Source of the DNA: JAAZGD01 sp964383845
GTDB taxonomy: Bacteria; Bacillota; Clostridia; Peptostreptococcales; Anaerovoracaceae
Assembly: GCA_964383845.1 (NCBI GenBank)
Contig: CAYLIF010000005.1
Location: forward strand, 19,938-83,937
DNA length: 64,000 bases
Direction: 5' to 3'
In this document: one piece after another, positions 17,305 to 26,046 of the stretch
How positions within the stretch are numbered: the stretch's first letter is position 1
Layout: each line of letters opens with the position of its first letter
Program-made: the position numbers and the translations under genes
The notes under the pieces: model-generated
Seen by the model: the letters and a program-made list of their open reading frames with translations, nothing else
Database searches by the model: none
What the model was told of the DNA's origin: nothing

Positions 17305-18036
17305 TTAAACTCTACCAGGTCCTTGCTCAAAATAACCTACCACTTCCTTTAACAATAAGGAGCCTGCATAAAGGGCTTTACCAAGTATTGCTCCATATAC
17401 ACCCATCTTTTTTAGTTCCTGAAGCTCCTCCATATATGTAACTCCACCGGATGCTATAATCTGGAAAGAGTAATCATTTTGCAGAGATTCATAGGCTTTT
17501 AGATTGGTTCCTTCTAGCCCACCATCTTTAGATATGTCAGTATAAATAACAGTTGCTACTCCCATTTTTTCTAGGGCTCTCAGGAAATCATCGGCATCTA
17601 TATTTGTCACATTCTGCCAACCATTAATAGCTACCTTATGGCCCTTTACATCTACCCCTACAGCTATTTTGTCTCCGTAGTTATCAATGGCTTCTTTTAA
17701 AAATTCCGGTTCTGTTACTGCCGCTGTGCCTAGAATAACCCTGTGCACTCCTAGGTCTATATATGCTTTAATCCGTTCTAAATCTCGAATTCCGCCACCT
17801 ACTTGGACAAAGAGACCGGCTTCTTGAATTATTTTTTTAATATTTTCAAAATTAACTAGGCGGCCTTCCTTTGCTCCATCAAGATCTACCAAGTGCAAAT
17901 GAGTTGCTCCGCAATCCTTAAAGGTTTTAGCTACTTGAACTGGATCTTCACTATATACTGTCATTTGATCGTAGTCTCCTTGAAAAAGCCGAACCACGTT
18001 CCCATCCTTAATATCAATTGCAGGAAATATTAACAT
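17305..18036 (-). CDS. hisA: ProFAR isomerase HisA
   Basis: Encodes a 243-residue TIM-barrel isomerase opening the ribose of ProFAR to give PRFAR. The beginning LIFPAIDIKDGNVVRLFQGDY is typical, as are VGGGIRD and YTDISKDGGLEG with the second catalytic Asp. It overlaps the hisH stop by 7 nt, indicating translational coupling within the operon. Confidence 0.98.
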   Translation of the reverse strand: MLIFPAIDIKDGNVVRLFQGDYDQMTVYSEDPVQVAKTFKDCGATHLHLVDLDGAKEGRLVNFENIKKIIQEAGLFVQVGGGIRDLERIKAYIDLGVHRVILGTAAVTEPEFLKEAIDNYGDKIAVGVDVKGHKVAINGWQNVTNIDADDFLRALEKMGVATVIYTDISKDGGLEGTNLKAYESLQNDYSFQIIASGGVTYMEELQELKKMGVYGAILGKALYAGSLLLKEVVGYFEQGPGRV

Positions 18037-18674
18037 TTAAAATCCTCCTTGGTGATTTCTACAAAAGCCTTTAAAATATTCAACCCCGTTTGACCACTTT
18101 TTTCTGGATGAAATTGAGTTCCATAAAGAGATCCCTTTTTAACTACAGCAGCTATCTCAACGCCATAATCTGAAACTGCCAAGAGATTCTTTTGGCATTC
18201 CCTTGCATAAAAGCTGTGGACAAAATAAACATAATTTTCTTTAGGCAGTTTATTAAAAAGTGGGTCGTCCTTCACTATATTCAGCCGGTTCCAACCGATA
18301 TGGGGAATTTTCAAAAGGTCTCCATTCATTGGGTCCTTTTGATTCTTGGGTATTGCCACAACGGATCCAGGAATAAGCCCTAAACCTTTGTGTGAGCCAT
18401 ATTCTAAACTCTTGTCAAACAAAAGTTGCATGCCTAGACAAATCCCTAGCATGGGTTTCCCTTTATCCAGTTCTTCTCGGATCAGGGAAACAAGGCCTGT
18501 TCCTTTAAGCTTATCTATTGCGTCTTCAAAGGCCCCTACTCCAGGTAATATGATTTTTTCACATCTTTTTAGTTCTTCAGAATCCTTTGTCACTATAACC
18601 TTGCACCCTAAATAATCTAAGGATGATCGCAAGGAAAATAGGTTTCCTACGCCATAGTCTATAACCCCAATCAT
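18030..18674 (-). CDS. hisH: Imidazole glycerol phosphate synthase glutaminase HisH
   Basis: Encodes a 214-residue class I glutamine amidotransferase. The nucleophile Cys is in GICLGMQLLF and the His/Glu pair is in GTQFHPEKSG. It provides ammonia to HisF. The start MIGVIDYGVGN directly abuts the hisB stop, and the 3' end overlaps hisA. Confidence 0.98.
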   Translation of the reverse strand: MIGVIDYGVGNLFSLRSSLDYLGCKVIVTKDSEELKRCEKIILPGVGAFEDAIDKLKGTGLVSLIREELDKGKPMLGICLGMQLLFDKSLEYGSHKGLGLIPGSVVAIPKNQKDPMNGDLLKIPHIGWNRLNIVKDDPLFNKLPKENYVYFVHSFYARECQKNLLAVSDYGVEIAAVVKKGSLYGTQFHPEKSGQTGLNILKAFVEITKEDFKC

Positions 18675-19262
18675 CTACAACAATCCTTTCGTGGAAGGTA
18701 TCTTGTCCGCATTCTTGGGATCAATAGCCACACCTTGAGCTAGGGCTCTTCCAAGGGCCTTAAACATAGCCTCAATAATATGATGGGAATTCCCTCCTGC
18801 TAGTAGGACAAAATGCAGGTTCATTTGTAAACTTCTTGCCAGAGCTATCATGAATTCAGAAACCAGTTCTGTATCAAAAGTTCCTACCTTCTGAGATGGA
18901 ATTTCTACATCCATATTCAAATAGCTACGCCCACTTAAATCCAAGGAGCACACTACTAGGACCTCATCCATAGGCAATGTCATTGTTCCATATCGATAAA
19001 TTCCTTTTTTATTTCCCAAGGCTTCTAAGAAAGCCTGTCCCAATGAAATCCCTATGTCCTCAACAGTGTGGTGATCGTCTACATTGGTATCTCCTTGACA
19101 TTTTACCCTTAGGTCAAAGCCCCCATGAGCTGCCAACAGCTCTAGCATATGGTCTAAAAAGCCGCATCCTGTGTTAACATCAATTTCCCCTTTTCCTTCC
19201 AACGTTAATTGGAGGGAAACATTTGTTTCTCGAGTTTTTCTGTTTATCTCTGCTTTTCTCAT
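18675..19262 (-). CDS. hisB: Imidazoleglycerol-phosphate dehydratase (monofunctional HisB)
   Basis: Encodes about 195 residues covering only the dehydratase; there is no phosphatase domain. Two metal-binding repeats are visible: GFLDHMLELLAAHG with DDHHTVEDIG, and the later GGNSHHIIEA. The start at 19262 overlaps the hisC stop as ATGA and has a GGGAGG site 7 nt upstream; an in-frame start five codons earlier is less well placed. The missing histidinol-phosphatase must be elsewhere in the genome, as is usual in Firmicutes. Confidence 0.97.
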   Translation of the reverse strand: MRKAEINRKTRETNVSLQLTLEGKGEIDVNTGCGFLDHMLELLAAHGGFDLRVKCQGDTNVDDHHTVEDIGISLGQAFLEALGNKKGIYRYGTMTLPMDEVLVVCSLDLSGRSYLNMDVEIPSQKVGTFDTELVSEFMIALARSLQMNLHFVLLAGGNSHHIIEAMFKALGRALAQGVAIDPKNADKIPSTKGLL

Positions 19263-20332
19263 CCCTGGGCCTCCCATAATTTTTTATTATTTAATATCCT
19301 ATTTGTGGCTTTAAGTAATGCCTCCATATCTTTTTCATCACCGATAGTTATTCTTACAAAATCTTTGATTCTATTTTTATCAAAATATCTAACCAAAATC
19401 TTTTCTTCTCGGAGTTTTTGATAATAGTCTTGGCCACTTAATTTCTTGTGCCTTGCAAATATAAAATTGGCTTGTGAGTTTAAAACTTCAAAGCCTAAAA
19501 ATCTTAGATTTTGCGAGCTTGCTTCCCGAAGGCGCATTGTCTCCTTACAGCATTCTTGGAAGTAGTTTTGATCTTTCAAAGAGGCTACAGCGACTTCCTC
19601 TGACCATCGATTTAAGTTATATGGGTTAAAGCTATATTTGATAGCCTTTAGATCTTTTATCAACTCAGAGTTCCCTATGGCAAATCCAACCCTTGCCCCA
19701 GCCAAGGCTCTTGATTTTGAAAATGTCTGTACCACTAATAGATTATCGTACTTATCTATCAGGGAAACAGCACTCTCTCCACCAAAATCTATATAGGCTT
19801 CGTCAATTATTACTATATTATCACTATTGCCTTCTACAATAATTTCTATTTCCTTTAAGGGAAGAGTTAAACCTGTAGGGGCATTAGGGTTAGCAATAAT
19901 TACTGTGGAATCCACATCAATGTAGTCTCGATAGTTAATGGTCCAGTCATCGCTTAATGGAATGATTTTTGTTATAACTCCGAATAGCTGAGCATAGACG
20001 GGATAGAATCCATAAGTTAGGTCTGGAAATGCAAAAGATCTGTTCCCCTTTTGAAATGCCATAAAGGCAAATGCTAAAATCTCATCGCTGCCATTACCAA
20101 CTATAATCTGGTCTTCTTTTACTCCGTATCTTTTCCCCAATGCTTGAATAAGGCGCCTTGATTCGGGGTCAGGATAAAGGTTTAGATCATCTGCTTTTAC
20201 CTTTGAAACTCCAGGAGCCGGAGGATAAGGTGATTCGTTGGTATTCAATTTAATCCATTCTGATCTTTGGGGTTGCTCTCCTGGAAGATATGGGGATAAA
20301 TTCTTATAGTCGGGATTCATAAATCTACTCAT
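19259..20332 (-). CDS. hisC: Histidinol-phosphate aminotransferase
   Basis: Encodes a 357-residue class I/II PLP aminotransferase. The PLP lysine lies in QTFSKSRALAGARVG, with NPNAPTG and IIDEAYIDFGG upstream. It transaminates imidazole-acetol phosphate to histidinol phosphate. Its ATG at 20332 overlaps the hisD stop by 8 nt with an AAAGG site 9 nt before. A few residues near the start (MSRFMNPD) leave a second possible ATG four codons later. Confidence 0.96.
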   Translation of the reverse strand: MSRFMNPDYKNLSPYLPGEQPQRSEWIKLNTNESPYPPAPGVSKVKADDLNLYPDPESRRLIQALGKRYGVKEDQIIVGNGSDEILAFAFMAFQKGNRSFAFPDLTYGFYPVYAQLFGVITKIIPLSDDWTINYRDYIDVDSTVIIANPNAPTGLTLPLKEIEIIVEGNSDNIVIIDEAYIDFGGESAVSLIDKYDNLLVVQTFSKSRALAGARVGFAIGNSELIKDLKAIKYSFNPYNLNRWSEEVAVASLKDQNYFQECCKETMRLREASSQNLRFLGFEVLNSQANFIFARHKKLSGQDYYQKLREEKILVRYFDKNRIKDFVRITIGDEKDMEALLKATNRILNNKKLWEAQG

Positions 20333-21626
20333 CTGTCATATCCTTTTCTTGAAATCTAATTGCTACACTTTTGCCGTGAGCATGAAGTCCTTCACTTTCA
20401 GCAAAGGCAACAATTTTATCTTTATCCTTTTCCAAAGCTTCCTGTGTATAATAAATATAATTGGTTTTTTTCTGAAAATCTTCTACTGAAAGAGGGCTGC
20501 TAAATCGAGCAGTACCACCCGTAGGCAAAATATGATTTGTTCCCGCAAAATAATCCCCAAGTGCCTCGGGTACATGGCTGCCTAAAAAGACTGCACCAGC
20601 GTTTTTTACCAGCTCTAACAGTTCAAAGGGCTTTTCCACAGAGAGCTCAAGATGTTCAGGGGCAAATCGATTGCTCCACTCCATAGCTTGTTCCAAAGAA
20701 TCAACAACTACTATCTTACCTCTTGTTAAAATACTAGTCTTTGCTGTTTCACCTCTTGGCAAAAGGGGAATCTGCTTTTCTAGTTCAAGGACCACCCCTT
20801 GGGCCAGACTCTGACTTGTTGTCAATAAGATAGCCGCCGCATTTGGATCGTGTTCAGCTTGGCTTAACATATCCGCCGCCACATAATCAGGGCGGGAATT
20901 TTCGTCGGCTATAACCAAGATTTCGCTGGGGCCAGCAACCATATCTATACTCACATCGCCAAATACCAATCTTTTAGCAGTTGCTACATAAATATTCCCA
21001 GGGCCCGTAATTTTATCTACAAGAGGAATGCTTTCGGTACCATAAGCAAGGGCTCCAATACCATGGGCTCCACCAACTTTATAGATGTCTGTTATCCCGG
21101 CTATTTTAGCTGCGGCTAAAATTACATCTGGGATTGTCCCATCATCTTGAGGGGGTGTAATCATTATTATACGTGAAACTCCTGCTATCTTCGCGGGAAT
21201 AGCATTCATTAAAACACTGCTTGGATAACTTGCTGATCCTCCTGGAACATATATACCTGCTAGCTCTATGGGGAGGGTCTTCTGTCCAAGAATTACCCCT
21301 TCTTTTTCTTTTACTTCAAAATTTTCTCTTTTTTGTTTTTCATGGAAAATTCTGATGTTAAGGGCTGCTTCTTCGATAACACTTAAAAGATAGGGGTCTA
21401 CCTTCGATATTGCATCATTTATTTCTTTTTCTGTAACAGAGAAATCCTCCAGTTCAACACCATCAAAACGTTTTGTATACTCTCGTAAAGCTTCATCTCC
21501 CCGATGCTTAACATCCTGTAAAATTTCTATTACTTGCTGCTCTATTTCGTAATCCGCTTTCATTTCAGATTCTCGATTAAAGATTTCTTCATAACTTGTT
21601 TTTTGAGAAGAAAAGATTTCTAACAT
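20325..21626 (-). CDS. hisD: Histidinol dehydrogenase
   Basis: Encodes a 433-residue zinc enzyme for the last two NAD-dependent oxidations to histidine. Family motifs include IYVPGGSASYPSSVLMNAIPA, GPGNIYVATAKR, GPSEILVIADE, LSQAEHDPNA and FAPEHLEL; late GDYFAGTNHILPT is intact. It is the third gene of the operon, with a 15-nt gap after hisG. Confidence 0.97.
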   Translation of the reverse strand: MLEIFSSQKTSYEEIFNRESEMKADYEIEQQVIEILQDVKHRGDEALREYTKRFDGVELEDFSVTEKEINDAISKVDPYLLSVIEEAALNIRIFHEKQKRENFEVKEKEGVILGQKTLPIELAGIYVPGGSASYPSSVLMNAIPAKIAGVSRIIMITPPQDDGTIPDVILAAAKIAGITDIYKVGGAHGIGALAYGTESIPLVDKITGPGNIYVATAKRLVFGDVSIDMVAGPSEILVIADENSRPDYVAADMLSQAEHDPNAAAILLTTSQSLAQGVVLELEKQIPLLPRGETAKTSILTRGKIVVVDSLEQAMEWSNRFAPEHLELSVEKPFELLELVKNAGAVFLGSHVPEALGDYFAGTNHILPTGGTARFSSPLSVEDFQKKTNYIYYTQEALEKDKDKIVAFAESEGLHAHGKSVAIRFQEKDMTDE

Positions 21627-21641
21627 TAGCCTGTTCCCTTT

Positions 21642-22253
21642 CTATCCTTGAAGCTTACGCACCATCTCAGTAATTATTTGGTTTTGAAACTTAAAGGATG
21701 AACGGTTCGCTATAAATCTAGCACTTATATCCTTAAACTCTTCAATTACCTTTAGATTATTTTCTCTAATTGTGCTGCCAGTTTCAACTATATCTACTAT
21801 TACATCTGTAAGACCAAGAACTGGTCCCAGCTCTATACTCCCATTTAGTTTTATTATTTCAATGTCTCTCCCCATTTCAGCAAAATGGTTCTTTGTAACA
21901 TTTACATATTTTGTTGCCACTCTCAGTGTCCGATCGGGCTCTTCCACATAGTCCTTCATTGCCGCTACTACCATATTACATTTCCCAATATTTAAGTCAA
22001 GAAGTTCATAAACATCAGGGTTTGATTCCAGTAAAATATCTTTTCCCACTATTCCTACATCAGCCGCTTTGTGCTCTACATAAATAGCAACATCGCTTGG
22101 CTTAACTAAAAGATACCTTATACCTTTTTCCGGGTTTTCTAATATTAATTTTCTATTTTTCTCAAAATACTCTGGACATTCATAACCTGCTTTTTCAAGC
22201 AGCCTATACACTTGATCCCCCATTCGCCCTTTGGGTAATGCGATATTTAGCAT
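21642..22253 (-). CDS. hisG: ATP phosphoribosyltransferase, short form
   Basis: Encodes a 203-residue catalytic subunit for the first step, joining ATP and PRPP. It lacks the C-terminal ACT-like regulatory domain of long HisG, so it requires HisZ, encoded just upstream and overlapping by 7 nt. The start LNIALPKGRM and the PRPP loop DIVETGSTIRENNL are typical. Feedback inhibition by histidine would be through HisZ. Confidence 0.97.
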   Translation of the reverse strand: MLNIALPKGRMGDQVYRLLEKAGYECPEYFEKNRKLILENPEKGIRYLLVKPSDVAIYVEHKAADVGIVGKDILLESNPDVYELLDLNIGKCNMVVAAMKDYVEEPDRTLRVATKYVNVTKNHFAEMGRDIEIIKLNGSIELGPVLGLTDVIVDIVETGSTIRENNLKVIEEFKDISARFIANRSSFKFQNQIITEMVRKLQG

Positions 22254-23395
22254 TTATCTTCCACTCCCTCTACTGATTTTTCTTTCTTTACCAATCCTTT
22301 TTTTGTCCATTGATAAATCTCTTCATAGCTTATATCTTCTGGCAAGTTTCTACCCACCCAAATTTTTAATCCTCTTTTTTGTTCTTTTTTTACTTCTTTT
22401 ATAAGAGCTTTTAAATCACTGTAATCATCATATAAGATAATGGAGTCCACATCACTTGCTGCTTTTTTTCCGTTTATTCTACTTACTTCATTTAGATAAA
22501 GAGCAAATCCGATTGCATCCACATCCTTACCAAAGCGCTTCATAGCTAGATCATATTGGCCACCGGCAAGGACCAGACGGGCTAGTTCTTTTACATATCC
22601 CCGAAATACAATGCCATTGTAATAGTCTATATCATTCACCATAGAAAAATCCACCTGACAATTTTTGCTGTAGCCCGCGGCTTTTAATAATATCAACACT
22701 TCTTCCAACTCATCTACACTTTCTATCATTCCTTGGGATAGGGCTAGCCCTCTTGCAGTCTTTATGGTTAGTTCCATTTCTCCATAAAGATGAGGAATAG
22801 CAAGCAAAACTTGTCTCTGCTCTACTGATAGGCCTTCTTTTAAAGCTGTTTTATCTAAGCCACTTACGTTTTTGCTTCGAATTAATCTTAGTAGTTTGTG
22901 TTTGATGTTTTCTGAGATATCCAAACCATTTAAGAATTCCACCACAAAATTCATATGAGAAATCTCTAGTAAGTAAGTAGGACTCACAGCCTCTAAGCTC
23001 TGAGCTGCTAAGGCAAGAACCTCCACAATCCCATATGGGTCTACATCTCCTATAAATTCAAGACCCATTTGGTGGATTTCTTGATAGGTATGGCTTTCTT
23101 TGCTTTCTCTATATACGTTCTCTATGTAATATAACTTTTCGCTATTCTTTCTTGTAGCTTTACTGTTTTTAATTATGCTTAATGTGACATCAGGTTTCAA
23201 TGCTAGCAGTCGGCCGTCTAGGTCTGTAAAACTGATAACCTTGTCACTGCCGAGGAAATCTTTGTTTTCAACATATAGCTGGTACTCCTCAAAGCGTCCC
23301 ATCTTATACTTTCTATATCCTAATTGCTCATATAATCCTCTTAGTTCCAAGGTTACGATTTCATCTCTTTGCAATTTGGCTGTTTGTGCTTTCAT
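22247..23395 (-). CDS. hisZ: ATP phosphoribosyltransferase regulatory subunit HisZ
   Basis: Encodes about 382 residues homologous to the catalytic core of histidyl-tRNA synthetase but serving as HisG partner. Motif-2-like YYIENVYRESKESHTYQEIHQMG and LDGRLLALKPDVT are seen; the tRNA anticodon domain is absent. The start at 23395 has a GGAG site 9 nt upstream, while the ATG five codons earlier has none. It is the first gene of the histidine operon, behind a promoter and a dyad. It sits just downstream of tyrS but has its own promoter. Confidence 0.93.
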   Translation of the reverse strand: MKAQTAKLQRDEIVTLELRGLYEQLGYRKYKMGRFEEYQLYVENKDFLGSDKVISFTDLDGRLLALKPDVTLSIIKNSKATRKNSEKLYYIENVYRESKESHTYQEIHQMGLEFIGDVDPYGIVEVLALAAQSLEAVSPTYLLEISHMNFVVEFLNGLDISENIKHKLLRLIRSKNVSGLDKTALKEGLSVEQRQVLLAIPHLYGEMELTIKTARGLALSQGMIESVDELEEVLILLKAAGYSKNCQVDFSMVNDIDYYNGIVFRGYVKELARLVLAGGQYDLAMKRFGKDVDAIGFALYLNEVSRINGKKAASDVDSIILYDDYSDLKALIKEVKKEQKRGLKIWVGRNLPEDISYEEIYQWTKKGLVKKEKSVEGVEDKC

Positions 23396-23469
23396 AATCC
23401 AATTCTCCATTATTCGTATTTTCTAAATTTCTAATAGCTTTAGGCTTTCACCTTTGTTTGCTTCTTTGA

Positions 23470-23483
23470 TTTACCACGGTAAA
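23470..23483 (-). promoter_or_regulatory. Candidate operator of the histidine operon
   Basis: TTTACC and GGTAAA are inverted 6-bp arms around a 2-bp centre. The dyad lies just downstream of the -10, at about +9 to +22, where a bound repressor would block transcription. No His T-box is seen in the short leader, so a protein repressor is the simplest explanation. The regulator is unknown. Confidence 0.4.
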
Positions 23484-23498
23484 GCGCTAACGTATAGT

Positions 23499-23526
23499 AT
23501 TATACCACACCCCTCTGCTTTGTAAA
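23499..23526 (-). promoter_or_regulatory. Promoter of the histidine operon
   Basis: On the minus strand TTTACA (23521-23526) and a perfect TATAAT (23499-23504) are 16 bp apart, about 100 bp before hisZ. ACCACA and TGTGGT arms also surround the -35 region. Confidence 0.65.
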
Positions 23527-23555
23527 GTGTGGAATGTGGTATTAATATGCTTTTT

Positions 23556-24881
23556 CTATTGGATTTCGAGTAAATGGAAGGTCTTTTTCCCTTTTTGGAT
23601 TAGTATTTGTCGGTTTTCGAACCAGCTCTCATCTATCATCAACTTACCATCAGTTATTTTTTTGCCGGCTAGGGTGAGTCCTCCTTGTTCAATTGTTCGA
23701 AAACCCTCTCCCTTGCTTGGAACAAGTCCCAATCTATGAATCAAGTTAACAACTCCCATTCCTTCTCCTGCAAACTCTGAAGCTGGGATTATTGTAGTAG
23801 GAATTTGAGATAAATCTCCTCCACCCCCAAAGGTAGCTTTGGCACCTTCTTGGGCTTTATGCGCTTCTTCTTCACCGTGGACTAATTTAGTTACTTCAAA
23901 TGCAAGTATCTCCTTGGCTTTATTTATCTCTTGATCTTTTAGCTCGCTTAGCCGCTCTACTTCATCCATAGGCAGGAATGTAAGCATTCTCAAGCATTTA
24001 TTTACATCTGAGTCTTCAACATTTCTCCAGTATTGATAAAATTCATAGGGAGAAGTTCTTTCACTATTCAACCATAAAGCACCCTTTTGGGTTTTTCCCA
24101 TTTTTACCCCTTCGCTGGTTGTTAGTAAGGCAAAAGTCATTCCATATACCTGCTTTTTAGCTTCTCTTCTAGTAAGATCTACACCTCCAAGAATATTTGA
24201 CCACTGGTCATTACCCCCGAACTGCATTTTACAATCTATATCTCTGGCCATAACCATAAAGTCATAACTTTGCATTAGCATATAGTTAAACTCCAAGAAA
24301 GAGAGTCCTTGCTCTAAACGTTGCTTGAAACAGTCAGCCCTAAGCATATTGTTAACGGAAAAATGTCTTCCAATATCACGGATGAACTCAATATAATTTA
24401 GAGGTTGAAGCCAACTAATATTATTTACACAAATGGCCTTACCAGGATCCGGTTCTTTGTTGGCACTGCCTTTTTTTTGTGGGCTGTCAGAGCCCCGATA
24501 TACATAGTCTTCATCAAATTCGATAAATCTGTCGAAAAGCTTTTTAAAGGCATTGCCATTTTCAATAATTGTTTCTTGAGTCATCATTTGACGCATGTCT
24601 GTCCTACCTGAAGGATCCCCCACAAGTGTAGTGCCTCCACCTATTAGTACTATAGGGGTATGACCATACTTTTGCATATACATCATAATTATAACCTGCA
24701 TAAAATGTCCCACATGCAGGCAATCTGCTGTTGGGTCAAACCCAATGTAGAATCGGATTTTCTCATTGTTCAAAAGATCTCTTATTTCATCTTCATGAGT
24801 GGTTTGTTCAATGAAGCCTCTTTCTTTTAATACATCAAATACGTTGGTTTTTTGGCTTACATTATCGGGTATCAAGTTCAT
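23556..24881 (-). CDS. tyrS: Tyrosyl-tRNA synthetase
   Basis: Encodes a 441-residue class Ic synthetase. The HIGH-like motif is HVGH in a DCLHVGHFMQ context, and the KMSKS-like motif is KMGKT. QFGGNDQWSNI and the Tyr-binding YDFMVM region fit the family. The C-terminal S4-like RNA-binding domain (about 375-441) is present. The short upstream gap to upp leaves no room for a Tyr T-box, so it is probably transcribed with upstream genes. Confidence 0.97.
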   Translation of the reverse strand: MNLIPDNVSQKTNVFDVLKERGFIEQTTHEDEIRDLLNNEKIRFYIGFDPTADCLHVGHFMQVIIMMYMQKYGHTPIVLIGGGTTLVGDPSGRTDMRQMMTQETIIENGNAFKKLFDRFIEFDEDYVYRGSDSPQKKGSANKEPDPGKAICVNNISWLQPLNYIEFIRDIGRHFSVNNMLRADCFKQRLEQGLSFLEFNYMLMQSYDFMVMARDIDCKMQFGGNDQWSNILGGVDLTRREAKKQVYGMTFALLTTSEGVKMGKTQKGALWLNSERTSPYEFYQYWRNVEDSDVNKCLRMLTFLPMDEVERLSELKDQEINKAKEILAFEVTKLVHGEEEAHKAQEGAKATFGGGGDLSQIPTTIIPASEFAGEGMGVVNLIHRLGLVPSKGEGFRTIEQGGLTLAGKKITDGKLMIDESWFENRQILIQKGKKTFHLLEIQ

Positions 24882-24911
24882 TTTTATTCTCCTTCGGCCT
24901 TCTTTTGCTCT

Positions 24912-25541
24912 TTATTTTGTTCCGTAAAGTCTATCTCCTGCATCACCTAATCCAGGGACGATATAGGCATGCTCATTTAACTTTTCGTCTTTAGCTGCTA
25001 TGAAAATATCTACATCTGGGTGGGCTTTATGTAACACTTCAATTCCTTCTGGGGCTGCAATCAAACACATAAAGATTATTTTTTTGCCCCCTTTTTCTTT
25101 TATGAAATCTATTGCTGCTGCTGCAGAACCACCAGTTGCCAGCATGGGATCAACTACAAATACTTGTCTCTTATCAATATCATTAGGAAGCTTGCAGTAG
25201 TATTCTACGGGAAGGTGGGTATCTGGATCCCTATATAGTCCAATGTGACCTACTTTAGCATTTGGTACCATGGCTAGCATTCCATCCACCATTCCAAGTC
25301 CTGCTCTTAAAATAGGAACTATAGCTATATCTTCGCCTGAAAGCATTTTAACATTAGTTTTGCATATGGGAGTCTGTATCTCCATATCCACAAGAGGTAA
25401 ATCTCGGGTAGCTTCATAAGTCATTAACATGCCGATTTCTTTAACAAGTTCTCTGAAATCTTTTACATTGGTCTCTGTTTTTCTTAGCATTCCTGTTTTG
25501 TGTTGAATTAACGGATGATCAAACACATATACTTTACCCAT
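24912..25541 (-). CDS. upp: Uracil phosphoribosyltransferase
   Basis: Encodes a 209-residue salvage enzyme converting uracil and PRPP to UMP. The PRPP loop DPMLATGGSAAAAI and the C-terminal uracil-binding YIVPGLGDAGDR are conserved. It lies between rpiB and tyrS with short gaps, a common Firmicutes rpiB-upp neighbourhood. Confidence 0.98.
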   Translation of the reverse strand: MGKVYVFDHPLIQHKTGMLRKTETNVKDFRELVKEIGMLMTYEATRDLPLVDMEIQTPICKTNVKMLSGEDIAIVPILRAGLGMVDGMLAMVPNAKVGHIGLYRDPDTHLPVEYYCKLPNDIDKRQVFVVDPMLATGGSAAAAIDFIKEKGGKKIIFMCLIAAPEGIEVLHKAHPDVDIFIAAKDEKLNEHAYIVPGLGDAGDRLYGTK

Positions 25542-25586
25542 AATACTACCTCCATATTTTAAAAAAATAAGCTTCTAAAAATACAA

Positions 25587-26024
25587 TTAATCACACATTT
25601 CGTTTAGCATATCGATTCGCCGTTGATGACGTCCACCTTCACAGCTTTCTTTTAGCCATGCCAAAGTAATGGCCTTTGCAGTTTCAGGATCTGTTGTGCG
25701 ACCACCCATAGCAATGATGTTGGCATCATTATGACAACGAGCCATTTTAGCCATATTTACATCTGTACACAAGGCACAACGAATTCCCTTTACTTTATTT
25801 GCTGCTATAGAGATTCCAATACCTGTGCCACACATAACAATTCCCAAGTCTGCTTTTTTGTCTCGAACTGCTTCTCCGCATAATCTCCCATATATAGGAT
25901 AGTCTACAGATTCTTCACTATATGTTCCAAGGTCTTCAACTTCGTAGCCATTTTCTTCTAAAAATGGTATCAGAATTTCCTTAAGGCAAAAGCCTCCATG
26001 ATCCGCTGCTAAGGCTATTTTCAT
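25587..26024 (-). CDS. rpiB: Ribose 5-phosphate isomerase B
   Basis: Encodes a roughly 145-residue RpiB/LacAB-type isomerase interconverting ribose 5- and ribulose 5-phosphate. MKIALAADHGGF begins the protein and CGTGIGISIAANK holds the catalytic Cys. The ATG at 26024 has a GGTGG site 5 nt upstream; the frame continues four codons to TTG/GTG codons that fit the family start less well. Co-directional with sua5 and upp. Confidence 0.95.
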   Translation of the reverse strand: MKIALAADHGGFCLKEILIPFLEENGYEVEDLGTYSEESVDYPIYGRLCGEAVRDKKADLGIVMCGTGIGISIAANKVKGIRCALCTDVNMAKMARCHNDANIIAMGGRTTDPETAKAITLAWLKESCEGGRHQRRIDMLNEMCD

Positions 26025-26046
26025 TTTTACCACCAAATTCCTTTCA

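Noticed and set aside
23504..23538. Inverted ACCACA/TGTGGT arms near the hisZ promoter as a terminator of tyrS
   Set aside because: The arms are on the wrong side of tyrS for termination, have a 20-plus base loop and no U-run; noted only as part of the promoter region.
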